A stretch of 64,000 nt of DNA from Amborella trichopoda (taxonomy: Eukaryota; Streptophyta; Magnoliopsida; Amborellales; Amborellaceae). The stretch is from contig NW_006499973.1 of assembly GCF_000471905.2 (NCBI RefSeq), positions 5,519,213 to 5,583,212 of the forward strand, written 5' to 3'. A model generated the notes under the pieces. It was not told where the DNA came from. It searched no databases and worked only from the letters and a program-made list of their open reading frames with translations. Position numbers and translations under genes: made by a program. How positions within the stretch are numbered: the first letter of the stretch is position 1; the number at the start of each line of letters is the position of its first letter. Positions 46,023-57,250 of this stretch are shown here, one piece after another.

Positions 46023-47208
46023 TGTAGACACCCAATTTTAAATCTGGCATATTCTATGGTTTTTTGAACCCTTAGGACCACATTATTCTAGTAGACCTAA
46101 TTTAATTACCCCAAAACTACCCAAATCCTATCCCAATTTTACATAGAGCCCAATAGCTTTCCAACGATCCAAGATTCGCCTAAATTAGACCTACAGATAG
46201 GATGATATAACAAATGATAATTTAGACCCTATGAGACGAACAGTTGGGCCGCAGGATGGGCTGTAATGGGCCCCGACAGGCCCAGATGCAAGTTGATGAT
46301 GCAGTCAACGCATCTGTTGATGTAGCAAACACGTTTTATTAATTAGATAAGGCTAAAACTTCAAGATAAAACCAAAAAATTCCAAAAAAGCTCCAAAACA
46401 TTTAGGAAAATCACCAATTGAATCTTATAAATTACCCCTCTCCCTAACCCAAAAAGAGAGAAAAGGAGACCCAAAAAACCTTATAAATTTCGAGAAATTA
46501 GTAAATTACCCAAAAAGACCAAAAATAAGAAAAACCCTTAGAAAATTTAGGAAAAATCCCAAAAATCCCAAAAAATTAGAGAAAATCTTAGAATTCATAT
46601 TCAACCTCTGAAGATTACAAAACCCTTAGAAAACTAAGGAAATTCTCCTCTAGACCGCGAGAAAGACCGACAACTTTAGAAAAATCTTTAGATTGAAAAC
46701 CCTAGAGAAGATAGAAACCCTAGCCTTCTGAAGTCCTAACCCCCAAGACTGAGAAAAGCTAGACCTAAGGCACAAAAACCCTAGATCAAAACTCGAATTA
46801 AGGCACAACAACCCTAGATCTAATGCTTTATACCAGAGATCTGCTAGTCAACATCCGAATCAAAAAGGCAAAGAGGACCGGTTCTGATACAGACGAGCCC
46901 TCGAAGGCTTGGGAATCTCGAGTCATCCGGACCAGTTTAGTATTATTTCTTCCTCTTTATTTTTTCTTCTTTTACTCTTTTGCTTCTTTATAACTTGCCT
47001 TAAAAATCGTATTTTAATGCTCTGGATCATGCTGGCTTTGCCACAAATCTGAGAGTAGATCTGATCATTTTCGAGCAAATCTGGCCTCAGATCTGAATTC
47101 GATTTTTCCAATTTCTCTACCACTTTATGCACATTTTTTTAATTAGTTTAAGGTGTTAAAATTTGATAGATCTTCATTGGAAGATCTGTCAGACTTTCAT
47201 CATAAACA
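46023..47208 (+). repeat. 5' LTR of D, 1186 bp
   Basis: It begins TGTAGACACCC and ends '...catcataaaca', with the PBS two bases on. A TATA-like 'cttataaatta' occurs at 46433-46443 and a second at about 46480. The region 46460-46830 is A-rich with repeated 'aaaaccctaga'-like phrases. No 3' partner exists in the window, so no age estimate is possible. Confidence 0.75.
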
Positions 47209-47210
47209 AT

Positions 47211-47228
47211 TTGGTGCCCATTGTGGGG
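47211..47228 (+). other. Primer-binding site of D
   Basis: TTGGTGCCCATTGTGGGG starts two bases after the LTR end. It closely resembles the 'TGGCGCCCACCGTGGGG' PBS of grass Tat-type elements such as RIRE2 and Cinful. Confidence 0.7.
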
Positions 47229-47353
47229 TTATTTCGAGCTTGATCCAAGATTCAAAATACGATTTTTATTCCTTTTTTTCAGTCACAAAAGGTCCCAAAA
47301 GTCGGCTGCGACCAGAATTCAGGGCTTCGGTGCTCCGAAACCTTATTTATTTT

Positions 47354-47694
47354 GGGCAACACTCCCAGTGTCGCCCATTTTCAAAGGTCTCAAAAACCTC
47401 TAGAACTTTGTGGATCTGTTCTAGGGACTCTTTTGTGATTGTAAAAAAACAATCAAATCAAAATAAAATTTTTAAAAAGATAAAAAAAAAAAAATTTCAG
47501 TTCAATCTAGGCTTTTGCTATTTTACTTTATTTTTATCATAAATAATTTTATTTCATGCTTATTCCAAGTTTAAAGTAGTCTTATTTCATCAATATTAAT
47601 ACGATAAAAATATATATAAAAAAAAAAAAACAATTTTTTGGGCGACACTAATCATGTCTCCCACCCTACGAGAGCGACACCACCCCTGTCGCCC
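47354..47694. repeat. 23-nt hairpin repeats in D leader
   Basis: Copies at 47354-47376 (single), 47640-47662 and 47672-47694 (a pair exactly 32 bp apart, 9-nt spacer 'accctacga'). They are the same sequence family as in E, although here they lie between PBS and gag. Confidence 0.8.
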
Positions 47695-47823
47695 AACTGC
47701 AAGTGTCCCAGAAAACATCTGGGATCCCACAAGACAATTCCAAGGACTTTTGACTCTCTGTTGACCAATTTTTGACCTAAAATAAAATTTTTAAAAATAT
47801 AAAAAAATATTTTGCTTCAGATT

Positions 47824-48037
47824 NNNNNNNNNNNNNNNNNNNNNNNNNNNNNNNNNNNNNNNNNNNNNNNNNNNNNNNNNNNNNNNNNNNNNNNNNNNNN
47901 NNNNNNNNNNNNNNNNNNNNNNNNNNNNNNNNNNNNNNNNNNNNNNNNNNNNNNNNNNNNNNNNNNNNNNNNNNNNNNNNNNNNNNNNNNNNNNNNNNNN
48001 NNNNNNNNNNNNNNNNNNNNNNNNNNNNNNNNNNNNN
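47824..48037. other. Assembly gap (214 N)
   Basis: A run of N in the D leader, just after an A/T-rich repeat. Frames across it are artefacts. Confidence 0.99.
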
Positions 48038-48900
48038 CACCTTGCTTAGTTTAACTGTATCTCATCAAAATTAAAAAGATAAAAAAAGAAAAGAAAAATA
48101 CATTAGAGTTGCTACCCCTCCAAACCTAGACTCACTCTTGGTCCGGGCTGAGACTCGTGCATCATCTAGTCTAGATCTTAGTCTAGGTTCTAGCATAGGT
48201 CTAAGCTTAAGAGTTGCTTCTAGAGCTAGACTAGGCTTACCCTAGTTCAAGGTCTTAATCAAAATCTATTGAGTCTAGTAAGTCTAGGTTCTAGTCTAGC
48301 CATAGCTAAGGTTTTATCCCTTAGTGTCAGGCTAGGTTTGCCCTAAGTCGTCGAGTTTAAATCTTACATGAGTATAGATTTTAGAACCCATCCAAAAGAA
48401 ATCACCATGTTAGTCACTCAAGACGACCATGATGACTGCTCCACGGCCGACTTTAAGCATAACCTGCCCAAACCTAGGGACCAGTATACTGCAATCCGTT
48501 GTAGTTATCGATAGACCTCAGGACAATCCATTATCCAACGCTCAAGTCTTCAATTAGAGGTAGAGTCCCAAGAATCCACTCCTAATCCTGAGATTTGTGT
48601 GGCTCGAAAAGCCGGCTCTGCCTGAAAAACCTTGAATAGTCAGGGAGTCCAACCAGGCGTCGTCCTACATGGGATTTTAAGCAACCAAAGTAGAAGTCGA
48701 GTGAGTGAAGAAATTCATGCAACATCTAAAGCCAATTCCCATAACTCGAACCAAGATAAGTCTGAGGTGTAGCGATCTCAAACCCATGACCCACCTAGGT
48801 GTAGGGGATCTAACCCAACCTCGAGCCACCGTAGTACAGCTCATGATGTACAAAACACTGTAGGAAACAAAGGTGCCGACTCAAATTGACCCTTAGGCAA
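48038..48900 (+). other. Leader of D, with CTAG-rich stretch
   Basis: 48120-48360 contains about 20 CTAG tetranucleotides in phrases such as 'gtctaggttctag'. The rest has no recognisable domain, although the Gln/Ser-type composition after about 48640 could be the N-terminal part of gag. Confidence 0.5.
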
Positions 48901-50450
48901 GATAGGTGTCCAAGCTGCCCTCAAAAGTCTAGTTGACCTAGGTTACACTGTTCATGCCCCATCTTACGGGTCGATCCCAAACCAAGTTAGTGGTATAGGT
49001 CAACCCTTAGCAAAGTCGAGTCAGCCGATTCTTCAATCATTCCGTCTGGTTCATCTGGTCCAACAAACTGTGCAATTCCTGCAACCGGTGGCGACACCTA
49101 TGGGCCAGTACGCTCCTCAAGCACCAATGTATCAAACAGCCCTTGGACTCCGACTCATCAATATCAGGCCCATGCAGGCCAACATATATCCCAAGTTTCA
49201 ACTTATCAGTCTATGCTTGGGAACCCACCAACCTACTGTCATGCCAAATACTCAAAGGCCTATGTTCATGAGACCCTTTGAGGCATGGAAGACATTCCCA
49301 TAGGATTTGTAGTCCCAAATTCAGAACAAGTTCAATGGGAAGAGCGGTCCAAATACTTATGTTAATGCGTACATCCTCTTCGTTCGAGCTTTGCGAGACA
49401 GACCTAACCAACTGGAGGACATCTTTTCACAAACATTGACTGGTAAGGCCTTGAACTGGCATCGGAGAACAATGTCCTCTCGATCACACATCAATCCAGA
49501 TGAAATGTTCAACCTATTCTTCTCTCACTACCGCGGGTCGACACCAAGGCCTCTCTTTCTGAGCGAACGCAGTGCAACAAAACAAAACCCAAGAGAATCC
49601 TTTGAGGATTTCGTCGGTCAATTCTGGGAGGCAGCAATGCGGGTCATAGAATTTCCACTTACAGATCTAGCCAAGATCTCCATAGTCTTAAAGAATGCTG
49701 CTCTCGAGTACATGACCTTCTTTAGCTAAGGTCTTTTTCCCCACAATTTCGACTCCATGATCCAGCGGGTGGCGCGACATGAAAGGGCCAGAGGGGCACC
49801 CCTCAGCACCAAGCTCGACAACAAGCTGATAACAGCTCCTCAAAATAAGAAAAAAAAATAGGGGGAATGCTTTCCATCAGGTTAATGAGATCATTGTTAA
49901 CAGATCGGCCTAAGGTTCAACTGCTCAACGCAACAATCAGAATCAAAACCTAAGTGGTCAGCCTAGAACCAACACTCAAAATAATAACCAAAGGCTAGAG
50001 GATAATTTCACCCCTCTCAAAATAATAACCATTAGAGAAAGTTTTAGAATTACTCTTGAATAAGAATATGGTTTATGTCTCTCCACCATCTGAACCATTT
50101 CAAGTCACGGATAAGAGTAGGTGGTGTAATTGACTTCAAAACCATGCTCATGATACTCAAAACTACATATATTTGAAACGGGTGATTCAAGGGTTAATCA
50201 ATAGGGGGGACATCACTGTCGCACCTAGAAATCAGCTTGTCAAAGAGCCCAATCAAAAGATGGTTATCTTCACAAATCCTCTCCCTAAAGTTAGGATCAC
50301 AATGATCGAAAAGTTGGGAGCTCAAGACAACTTGAAAGAGAACATTGTCATCCACATGATTGAGGTGGTGACGAAGACGAGGATCCTAGTCAGTTCATAT
50401 TGGCTTGTAATCACCACTTTTAAGAACTCGAAGAAGATCTTTTGAGCCTC
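48901..50450 (+). pseudogene. gag remnant of D
   Basis: A Pro/Gln-rich segment (49070-49200) is followed by the capsid-like domain at 49310-49730 ('QLEDIFSQTLTGKALNWHRR', then 'FSHYRGSTPRPLF' and 'ESFEDFVGQFWEAAMRV'), typical of Tat gag. 'WCNFQNHAHDTQNYIYLKRV' at about 50125 matches the zinc-knuckle-like 'CxxH...C' position with residues lost. Broken. Confidence 0.75.
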
Positions 50451-51480
50451 CTAAGAGGAAGCCCTTCATCTCCAAACCTTGATAACCTTCCCAAATGGGA
50501 CCGATATGATGAAGATGACACAGTAGAGATTGATATGGTAATGACCAATGAAAAGGCATCATCTTCCAAACAAGGGATAACCACCCCAAAGGCTCCCATT
50601 ACTCTTGCTAGGGCTGGCCCTATCGAGCTTCAGGCTGGTGAGGTCGACTCCTGAACCCGAAGAGACTGAGTGTTTAAACCCATTCAATTGATGGCCAATA
50701 CTCTCGATACCCATTCAATTGATGACCAATACTCTCGATGAAAGAATGGGAAATACCTCAAAACCAAACAACCAGAGGGGGTCGTAGATCACGAGCTGAA
50801 CAAGGAAATTCAATGATCTGCAGCCACCTACAATCTACTAGCTCAAATCTCCATCTTGGCACTACTCGCCAATTCACCAGCACATAGAGCCCCGATCGAG
50901 AAGGTCCTTGCCATGACATACATCCCGAGCAACACACAGCCAGATGAGTTGTGTGGAGTGATCAACCAGCTGATGGCACCAACACTAATCGTGTTCACAG
51001 ATGAAGACATCCCAGCCAGCTTCAACCGATTTCATGTCCAACCTCTACACATCACTGTCTTCTTGCAAGGATATGAGATATGAAGAGTGCTTGTTGATAA
51101 TGGGGCATCCTTAAACATATGCCTTAGGAAAATAGTGAAGTAGATAGGCAAAAGCCTGAATGACTTCGAGCCATATCAACTAACTATCATTGCATACGAC
51201 GAAATCGAAAGACAAGCTAAAGGAATACTGCCTCTTATACTTAAGATCGGCCCTTCCGTCCAAGTGATAAAGTTTTAAGTCCTAGACATAAAACCTTCTT
51301 TCAACATGTTGTTAGGAAGACCATGACTACATGAAAACCTCGTGGTCACCCCTACGCTCTATCAATGCCTCAAATTTCCAACTAACAACAGTGTCGCAAA
51401 GGTATATGCTGAACCCCCTGCTTTTCTCAATCCTAGAATACATAACGGGAAGCTAGCTGCAAGAGTTGAGCTCTAAGAAA
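50451..51480 (+). pseudogene. Protease region of D
   Basis: 'AHRAPIEKVLAMTYIPSNTQ' (50880-50940), 'FTDEDIPASFNRFHVQPLHI' (50994-51053) and 'RVLVDNGASLNICL' at about 51080-51125 are standard for the Tat protease, with the D-N-G-A-S active site. 'PSFNMLLGRP' (about 51295) is the usual C-terminal motif. A short direct duplication of about 33 bp lies at 50680-50745. Confidence 0.8.
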
Positions 51481-51910
51481 TCTTGCTCACTTCTTTTGAG
51501 CAAGCTGATTGTGCCACCTTATGCCTAGAGGCCGGCGACCCTGTTCCTCAAATTTTACGTACTTCTATAATGATGGATGACATTATCCAATGTCAACATC
51601 AATACAGTTTCAGTTCCCTCAAAGTTTGGCACATGCCCTTCTCCCAAGGCTTCCAACCAGGCCAAGGCTTGGGTAGTTAAGGACAAGGCATAATGGAGGC
51701 AATTTTTGAATCATTTGAAGCGAAAACTAAAAACGAAGATTGAAGAGGTCTCAGGTGTAATCTCACCTTATTACAAAGCCGGATGAAGCGTTAAAACTAT
51801 CCGGGCTTTATATCTGGAGGCATTCAAAGCCTGGATCCTATCGATGCCCATCCTTCAAAATGGCCTAAAGTGATCCTTAAATCCCCAATGGGGAATTACT
51901 CTTCTTCCAC
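51481..51910 (+). pseudogene. Linker with G-patch-like motif, D
   Basis: 'MPFSQGFQPGQGLGS', closely followed by 'GQGIMEAI', at about 51630-51700 fits the glycine pattern of a G-patch ('G..PG.GLGK..QGI'). Such a motif is known between protease and RT in some plant Tat-type elements. The sequence after about 51720 is less clear, and all homology stops at 51910. Confidence 0.6.
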
Positions 51911-52689
51911 TGGTTAGGTGCCTCGATCTTGCCATTCGGATCCTTTGAGGATCAGGCGGCATGCATCTCGGGTTTTGATGGAAGACTTGAGACATTTTTG
52001 AGATCGCCCTCTCGGAAACCTCATTCTATAACGGGGGCTGGTGTTACCAACTAATGAGAGAGGAATTTGAGGTGGGTTCGGGACTTACTCGGGCTGGCTC
52101 ACGTGGGTGCCCTCTTAGATCATGAAAGAAGCCCCCCAGTAATAAAACTGGTTTGGAGCTGCCTCCCTTGGCTTGTATTCATCTGTTTTCTGCAATCACA
52201 CACATATGAAAAAAGGTTATAATATAGGTGGGTCAGACCTCACCCTTTTCCTCTTTGACAAACGTACACAAGCATGTGCATTCAAAAAGAAGGAGAGAAA
52301 GATAAGAGAAGAAAGATGGGGGAAAGAAGAATTCGACTGAGCGGGAGGATCAGAGCAGCGACGAAGCTGGTGAATAATTGGCCTGACATGGTAGGAAAAT
52401 AGGCCCGATAACTAAGACCAGCTCACAAGATTACTACTAGACTTCATTACCAGTATCGACTAGCTAGGCACAATGGTTAGTCTGTCGTGGCAATAAAGCG
52501 GGCCATGTAATTCTGACACAACAACATTACGACTAGACGATAAGACTACCATGAGAGGCTAACCTCAATCCCTCTCAGTCGAATGAAAGAATAATAGAAT
52601 GATGGTTATGAGGAAAGAATAAGAAATGAAATAAGAGAAGAAGGGAATAGAAGGAGGGAGGAGAAAAGAAGAGAAGAGCATGAAATGCG

Positions 52690-53710
52690 AGAGAATAAAA
52701 GAGACAGAGGGAAGGAAGACGCAATCGATGCTAGGCATTGCCGACCATGTTAGAAGGAAGAGAGAGAAAATGTAGTCAGTGCTGGGCTTCACCCACTGTG
52801 TTATACTGAGGAGAAGAGAGAGAAGATGTAGTCGATGCTAGGCTTAACCGACTATGCCAGAAGAAGAGACAGAAAACACAGTCAACGCTAGGCTTTGCCG
52901 ACTATGTCAAAGAAAAGAGGGAAGATTTAGTCAACACTAGGCTTCGTTGACTGTGACAGAAGAGAAGAAAGAGAGCAACCCAGCCGACGCTAGGCTTGCG
53001 CCGGTTATGATGAAAGAGAAGCAAGACAAAGAGAGATCGAGCCGGTGCTAGGCTTCACCTACTGTGACAGAAGAGAAGAAAGAGAGCAGCCCAGTCGGTG
53101 TTAGGCTTTTGGTGGTTGTGATGGAAGAAAAGAAAGAGAGAAAAATTAACCGACGCTAGGCTTTGCCGACTGTTACAGAAAAGAGAGAGAGAAAAATCGA
53201 GCTGGGGCTAAGCTTCGCCGACTGTGATAGAAAAGAATAGAGAGAAATCCAACAGACGCTAGGCTTCGTCGACTGCAATAGAAGAGAAGGAGAGAGAAAA
53301 ATCCAATCAGTGCTAGGCTTCGCCGACTACAATAGAAGAGAAAGAGAGAGGGAAATCCAATCGGTGCTAGGTTTCACCGACTATAATGAAAGAGGAGAGA
53401 GAAAAATCCAGTCGATGTTAGGCTTCACTGACTGCAACAGAAGGGAACAAAAGAAGATAGAGGTGAGAGGAAGAGAGAGAAAGAGATAGAGATAAGAAGA
53501 AGAGAGAGAAAGAGATAGAGATGAGATAAAGATAGAGACGAGAAGAAGAGATAGAGACGAGAAGAAGAGAGAGAAAGAGAGAGATGAGCAAGAGGGGAGA
53601 GAAAGAGATAAAGATAAGAGAGAAAAAGAGAGACGAGAAAGAGGGGAGGAGAGAGAACGTTACTTGCCCGAAGGGTACCGACCCCTTTCTTCTCTCTCCT
53701 CTCTTTCTCT
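52690..53710 (-). repeat. CT tract and U5 array, A4 LTR
   Basis: About 15 units on the minus strand of 'gtcggcgaagcctagcgtcg' type alternate with 'ctctctttcttctc'. The GA-rich microsatellite at 53455-53710 on + is the reverse of the CT tract. Minus-strand frames at 53418-53786 are its Ser/Leu translation. Confidence 0.78.
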
Positions 53711-53735
53711 TCAAGATGTACCCACAAAGCAAAAT

Positions 53736-53741
53736 TTTATT
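53736..53741 (-). terminator. Poly(A) signal of A4 LTR
   Basis: Minus-strand AATAAA in 'atcaataaaattttg', aligned with the other A-family LTRs. Confidence 0.6.
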
Positions 53742-53792
53742 GATTGATCCAAGAAGAATGAATCCGTCCTTTGTATAGTGAGGCATTGTCTG

Positions 53793-53800
53793 TTTATATA
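53793..53800 (-). promoter_or_regulatory. TATA box of A4 LTR
   Basis: Minus-strand TATATAAA in 'attctatataaacag', about 55 bp upstream of the poly(A) signal. Confidence 0.65.
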
Positions 53801-56769
53801 GAATTGGGCTAAAAGGTGGGTGTACGTCTAAAAACTACCTAGAATTGAAGATAATTATAATTTAACTGAATTTAAAAAAATTCTAAAAATGGGTGCAAAA
53901 GGATTGTTTTTCCCCTGCCTAATAACGTGTGGAGTTTCTGAACAGTCCTTACTGCTGTCCAAGAACTTGCGTGATCTTTCGTGGCTGACCCGGGGTCATT
54001 CTGATGCTCGTTTGATTGAAAGATTATTTTTTTCTTGTAGGGCTCGGCATGACGATCATTTTGATACCAACTTCAAGCCATGGATCATGTTTTTGAACCA
54101 TGATCATGAGACATGAATTTTGGATGAATCTTGTAAACTTTGGATCAATTGTGTGCTCGTTCCTTGATGTTTCTTCGTAACTTATTCATTGAATCACACT
54201 AAGCATGCTGTCATGATCACTTTGCAACAAACATAGCTTGATTTCATGTCTGGATGAAGATTGTCGTCTCGAGTTTTTGACAGGAATCTTGAAATCCGGC
54301 GGCCTGAAATTGCAGCAGGTTTTGACACCTTCATGTGTGAAATCCAACCGTTCATCATACATAAGGTTCGGATAAGAGATAGCCTCTGACCTTCTGCACA
54401 TAATGCAATTGGTTTTGTGCCGATCAGGTATGTGAGCGTCGTGATCTAGCTGCTCAAATGAGGTGTGCTGCTGCTGAATTTTTGCAACTTCCTTCACGAA
54501 TCAGCGACTTTCATTTAGTTTTTCTCTCTACTCAGGCATCATCACGAGGCATACTACATATCGAATTGCTTGTCTTGATGACACAAATATGCTCACCAAA
54601 TTTGAGGGCGATCCGACTTGGAACAAGTGAGATATAGGACTCAAAAATGACTACCTGTGACTATAAAGACAACCACCTTTAATGGTGTTTTGATGCAGTG
54701 AGGCCACATGGAATAGTGTGTGGCCAACCCCTTTTCGATATTTCACCGATAACTTTGCCTTGGTGTACCTGATTAAGCCAAAACTTGTTCCATAGGGGTT
54801 TTCGATCGTGTCGGATCTAATGGTGGTTGTCCCACAACTTTTTGACACACCAAAAAGTTTGGCTCTAGTTACGAGATCCATTTCAAGGTGCTAGAGACCG
54901 ATTTCGCTGAAATTGTTTCTTTGTGTTCAGTGCCTTAGACATGTCTGATAACGATGAAACTTGGTAGGTGCTCATTTGAAGCATTGATGAATATCTTGAT
55001 TAATTCTGGGGCCATTATGAGATTGTCGAGAATTTCCATTGTTTTGTAGGCTTTATTGACCTGCTTCCTATCGGGGACCAAGGTGTTGAAAAATACATTC
55101 AAACAACTTTCCTCACTGAATGTTGTGCTTTAAGAGAAGCGAGAAGGATAATCATTTGGAAAAATTTCTTCGACTTTTACTTTTTTTCTTCCTAGCCACA
55201 AGACCACGTGAACGCCTAGGAGATTCACGTAACGATGCAACTAGGATGCTTAGACGTAGGGATGCATTATTCGTGGGTCCGTCCATGGAGAATTTAGGGG
55301 GAGAAGAGACCTTTTTGAGGGATATTGTCTAAGTCCTCACCCTCATGCAGACTGTTTTTGATTCTAAAGCTGAGGATTTTATACGGACCTTGTCAATCAG
55401 AATCCGGCCTGTCTGGCAATTGAATGTCATGTCGAAGGGCATTGTTCCCATTTGGTGTGGGTTTTGTGTATATCCTTCGGTGTTGGGCCACGTTTCGAGG
55501 ATTATGTGAATGTTACGCTGAAAGACCTTGTGTCGACGTCGTCTGCTTAGTGCATCAGTCATTCCTTGACGAGAAGGGTACCTCAGTTTATTGAGATAAC
55601 CACTTTGTACCCACTGCTTTATAGCTATGACAATCATCTTATTTCCACACCAAAGTTATGACTGACCAGTTATTCCTTAGTGAGTAGGGTACGTCAGTTT
55701 ATCGAGATAACCACTTTGGGTACAACAGCCCCTACCCATTGTTGTGTATCTACGATAATCATCTGATTTGCCACTCCAAAGTCATGGTTGACTTAGCTCC
55801 CTTGGGGCATCTCTGGTATCTTGGAAGTGTGTTTATAACCTCGTAGGAATGATGCTCTTTTTCTTGGGACTTGTCTTGCCTTCTTGACGAGTATCTGTCT
55901 TTCGAGTCCTTTTGCAACTGGACTCAGGTTGTCTGAATCTTTTCCTTAGATATTGTAGTTTTGGAGTCTTGGCATGGTGACACCAGGGATTTTCTTCTTT
56001 TGAGTGAGGGCTAAAGTCACCTGTTGAGACGAGTGCTGCATCAACCTGTCTATTGGTCCAGGCGTCCTTTGTGGATTTTCATTTGAACTTGGGAAGCAGT
56101 ACCGTAGAGACGGTTTTCACCAACTTCTTTTTATTTTGGGGCTCTTTTACCCATGACCTTTCGGCCATGTCTACCCCTTTCATCCATATTTACTCACGAT
56201 GCCCTTTCGGGTTTTCACCATGCTCGGTTTTTATTCACAGAATTCTTTTACTCATGGTTTCATGACCATGCCCGTCCATCATTTTTACTCATAGCGTTCC
56301 CTTGTTAAGGTATACATCGTGCCCATTATTTCGACATTTTTTTTTTGTGAAGGCATGTTTAAGGTCATGCCTCTGGGACCTGTGCGAAACAGGTTAACGT
56401 CATGCAGCCAGGACGTGCACTATGGTTTAAGGTCATGCAGCTGGACTGTGGTGGTGATGAATGGCAGTTTGTGGAGGCCATGGAGTGAGTATGATGGTGG
56501 CTGGACTCACTTGGGAAATGACATTAGGATACTTATGAAAGATGGATGATGTATGAAATGTGAGTGAACGATAGTGACCCACTAACTTACAGCGAGTATG
56601 GCAGGATGGTTCACCGTTTTGTGAGCGTGGGTGAGACTCACTGGGGAATGAGGTATGGTGATGAAGTAAATGGACAAACTGGGGAGGTAATAAAGGTGGC
56701 GCATGCACATTAATAGGTAGGTTAGGGAAGGTATGCGTGAAACTGCACGTAAAGGCGTGTGCGCGTATG

Positions 56770-57250
56770 TGGGGGCATGTTTTAAAGGTCATAGCTCCGG
56801 GACCTATGCAAAACAGTTTATCATCATGCAGCTAGGACGTGCACTATGGTTTAAGGTCACACAACTGGACCGTGGTTATGCAGTTTAAAGTCATACAACT
56901 AGGACTGTGCAGTTTAAGGTCATGCAACTAGACCTCCGCTACAGTTTAAGGTCATATAGTTTGGACCATGGTGCTGAGTCCTTTAAATTCATGCGGCTAG
57001 AACGTGCACTATGCTTTAAGGTCATACAACTGAACCATGGTTATGCAGTTTAAAGGCATACAACTAGAACCGTGCAGTTTAAGGTCGTGTAACTAGACCA
57101 CCGCTACAGTTGAAGGTCATATAGTTTGGACCATGCAGTTTTAGGGCCGTGCAACTAGTCGTCCACTACAATTTAAGGCCATATAGTTTGGACTATGCGG
57201 TTTTAAGGTCGTGCAGCATGGATCGAGGCTGTGCAGTTTAGGGTCGTGCA
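56770..57250 (-). repeat. ~31-bp subunit array, A4 LTR
   Basis: Reverse-oriented 'gaccttaaac' array with about 14 subunits, visible on + as 'gtttaaggtc'. Confidence 0.78.

Larger units (their letters stand above)
46023..51910 (+). mobile_element. Tat-type element D, 5' part (3' end cut by A4)
   Basis: An LTR of 1186 bp, a PBS, a ~1.7 kb leader, gag, a protease region and a G-patch-like motif are present in Tat order. RT, integrase and the 3' LTR are absent: the sequence stops at the exact LTR end of the minus-strand element A4 at 51911, which points to A4 having inserted here. The remainder would then lie beyond A4, outside the window. Broken, roughly ten interruptions in gag and protease. 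Confidence 0.75.

Noticed and set aside
43060-46095. Mutator-like DNA transposon carrying a PMD gene
   Set aside because: The inverted ends are better read as LTR starts: one is preceded by a polypurine tract and the other leads to a PBS 1.2 kb on. No flanking target duplication was seen.
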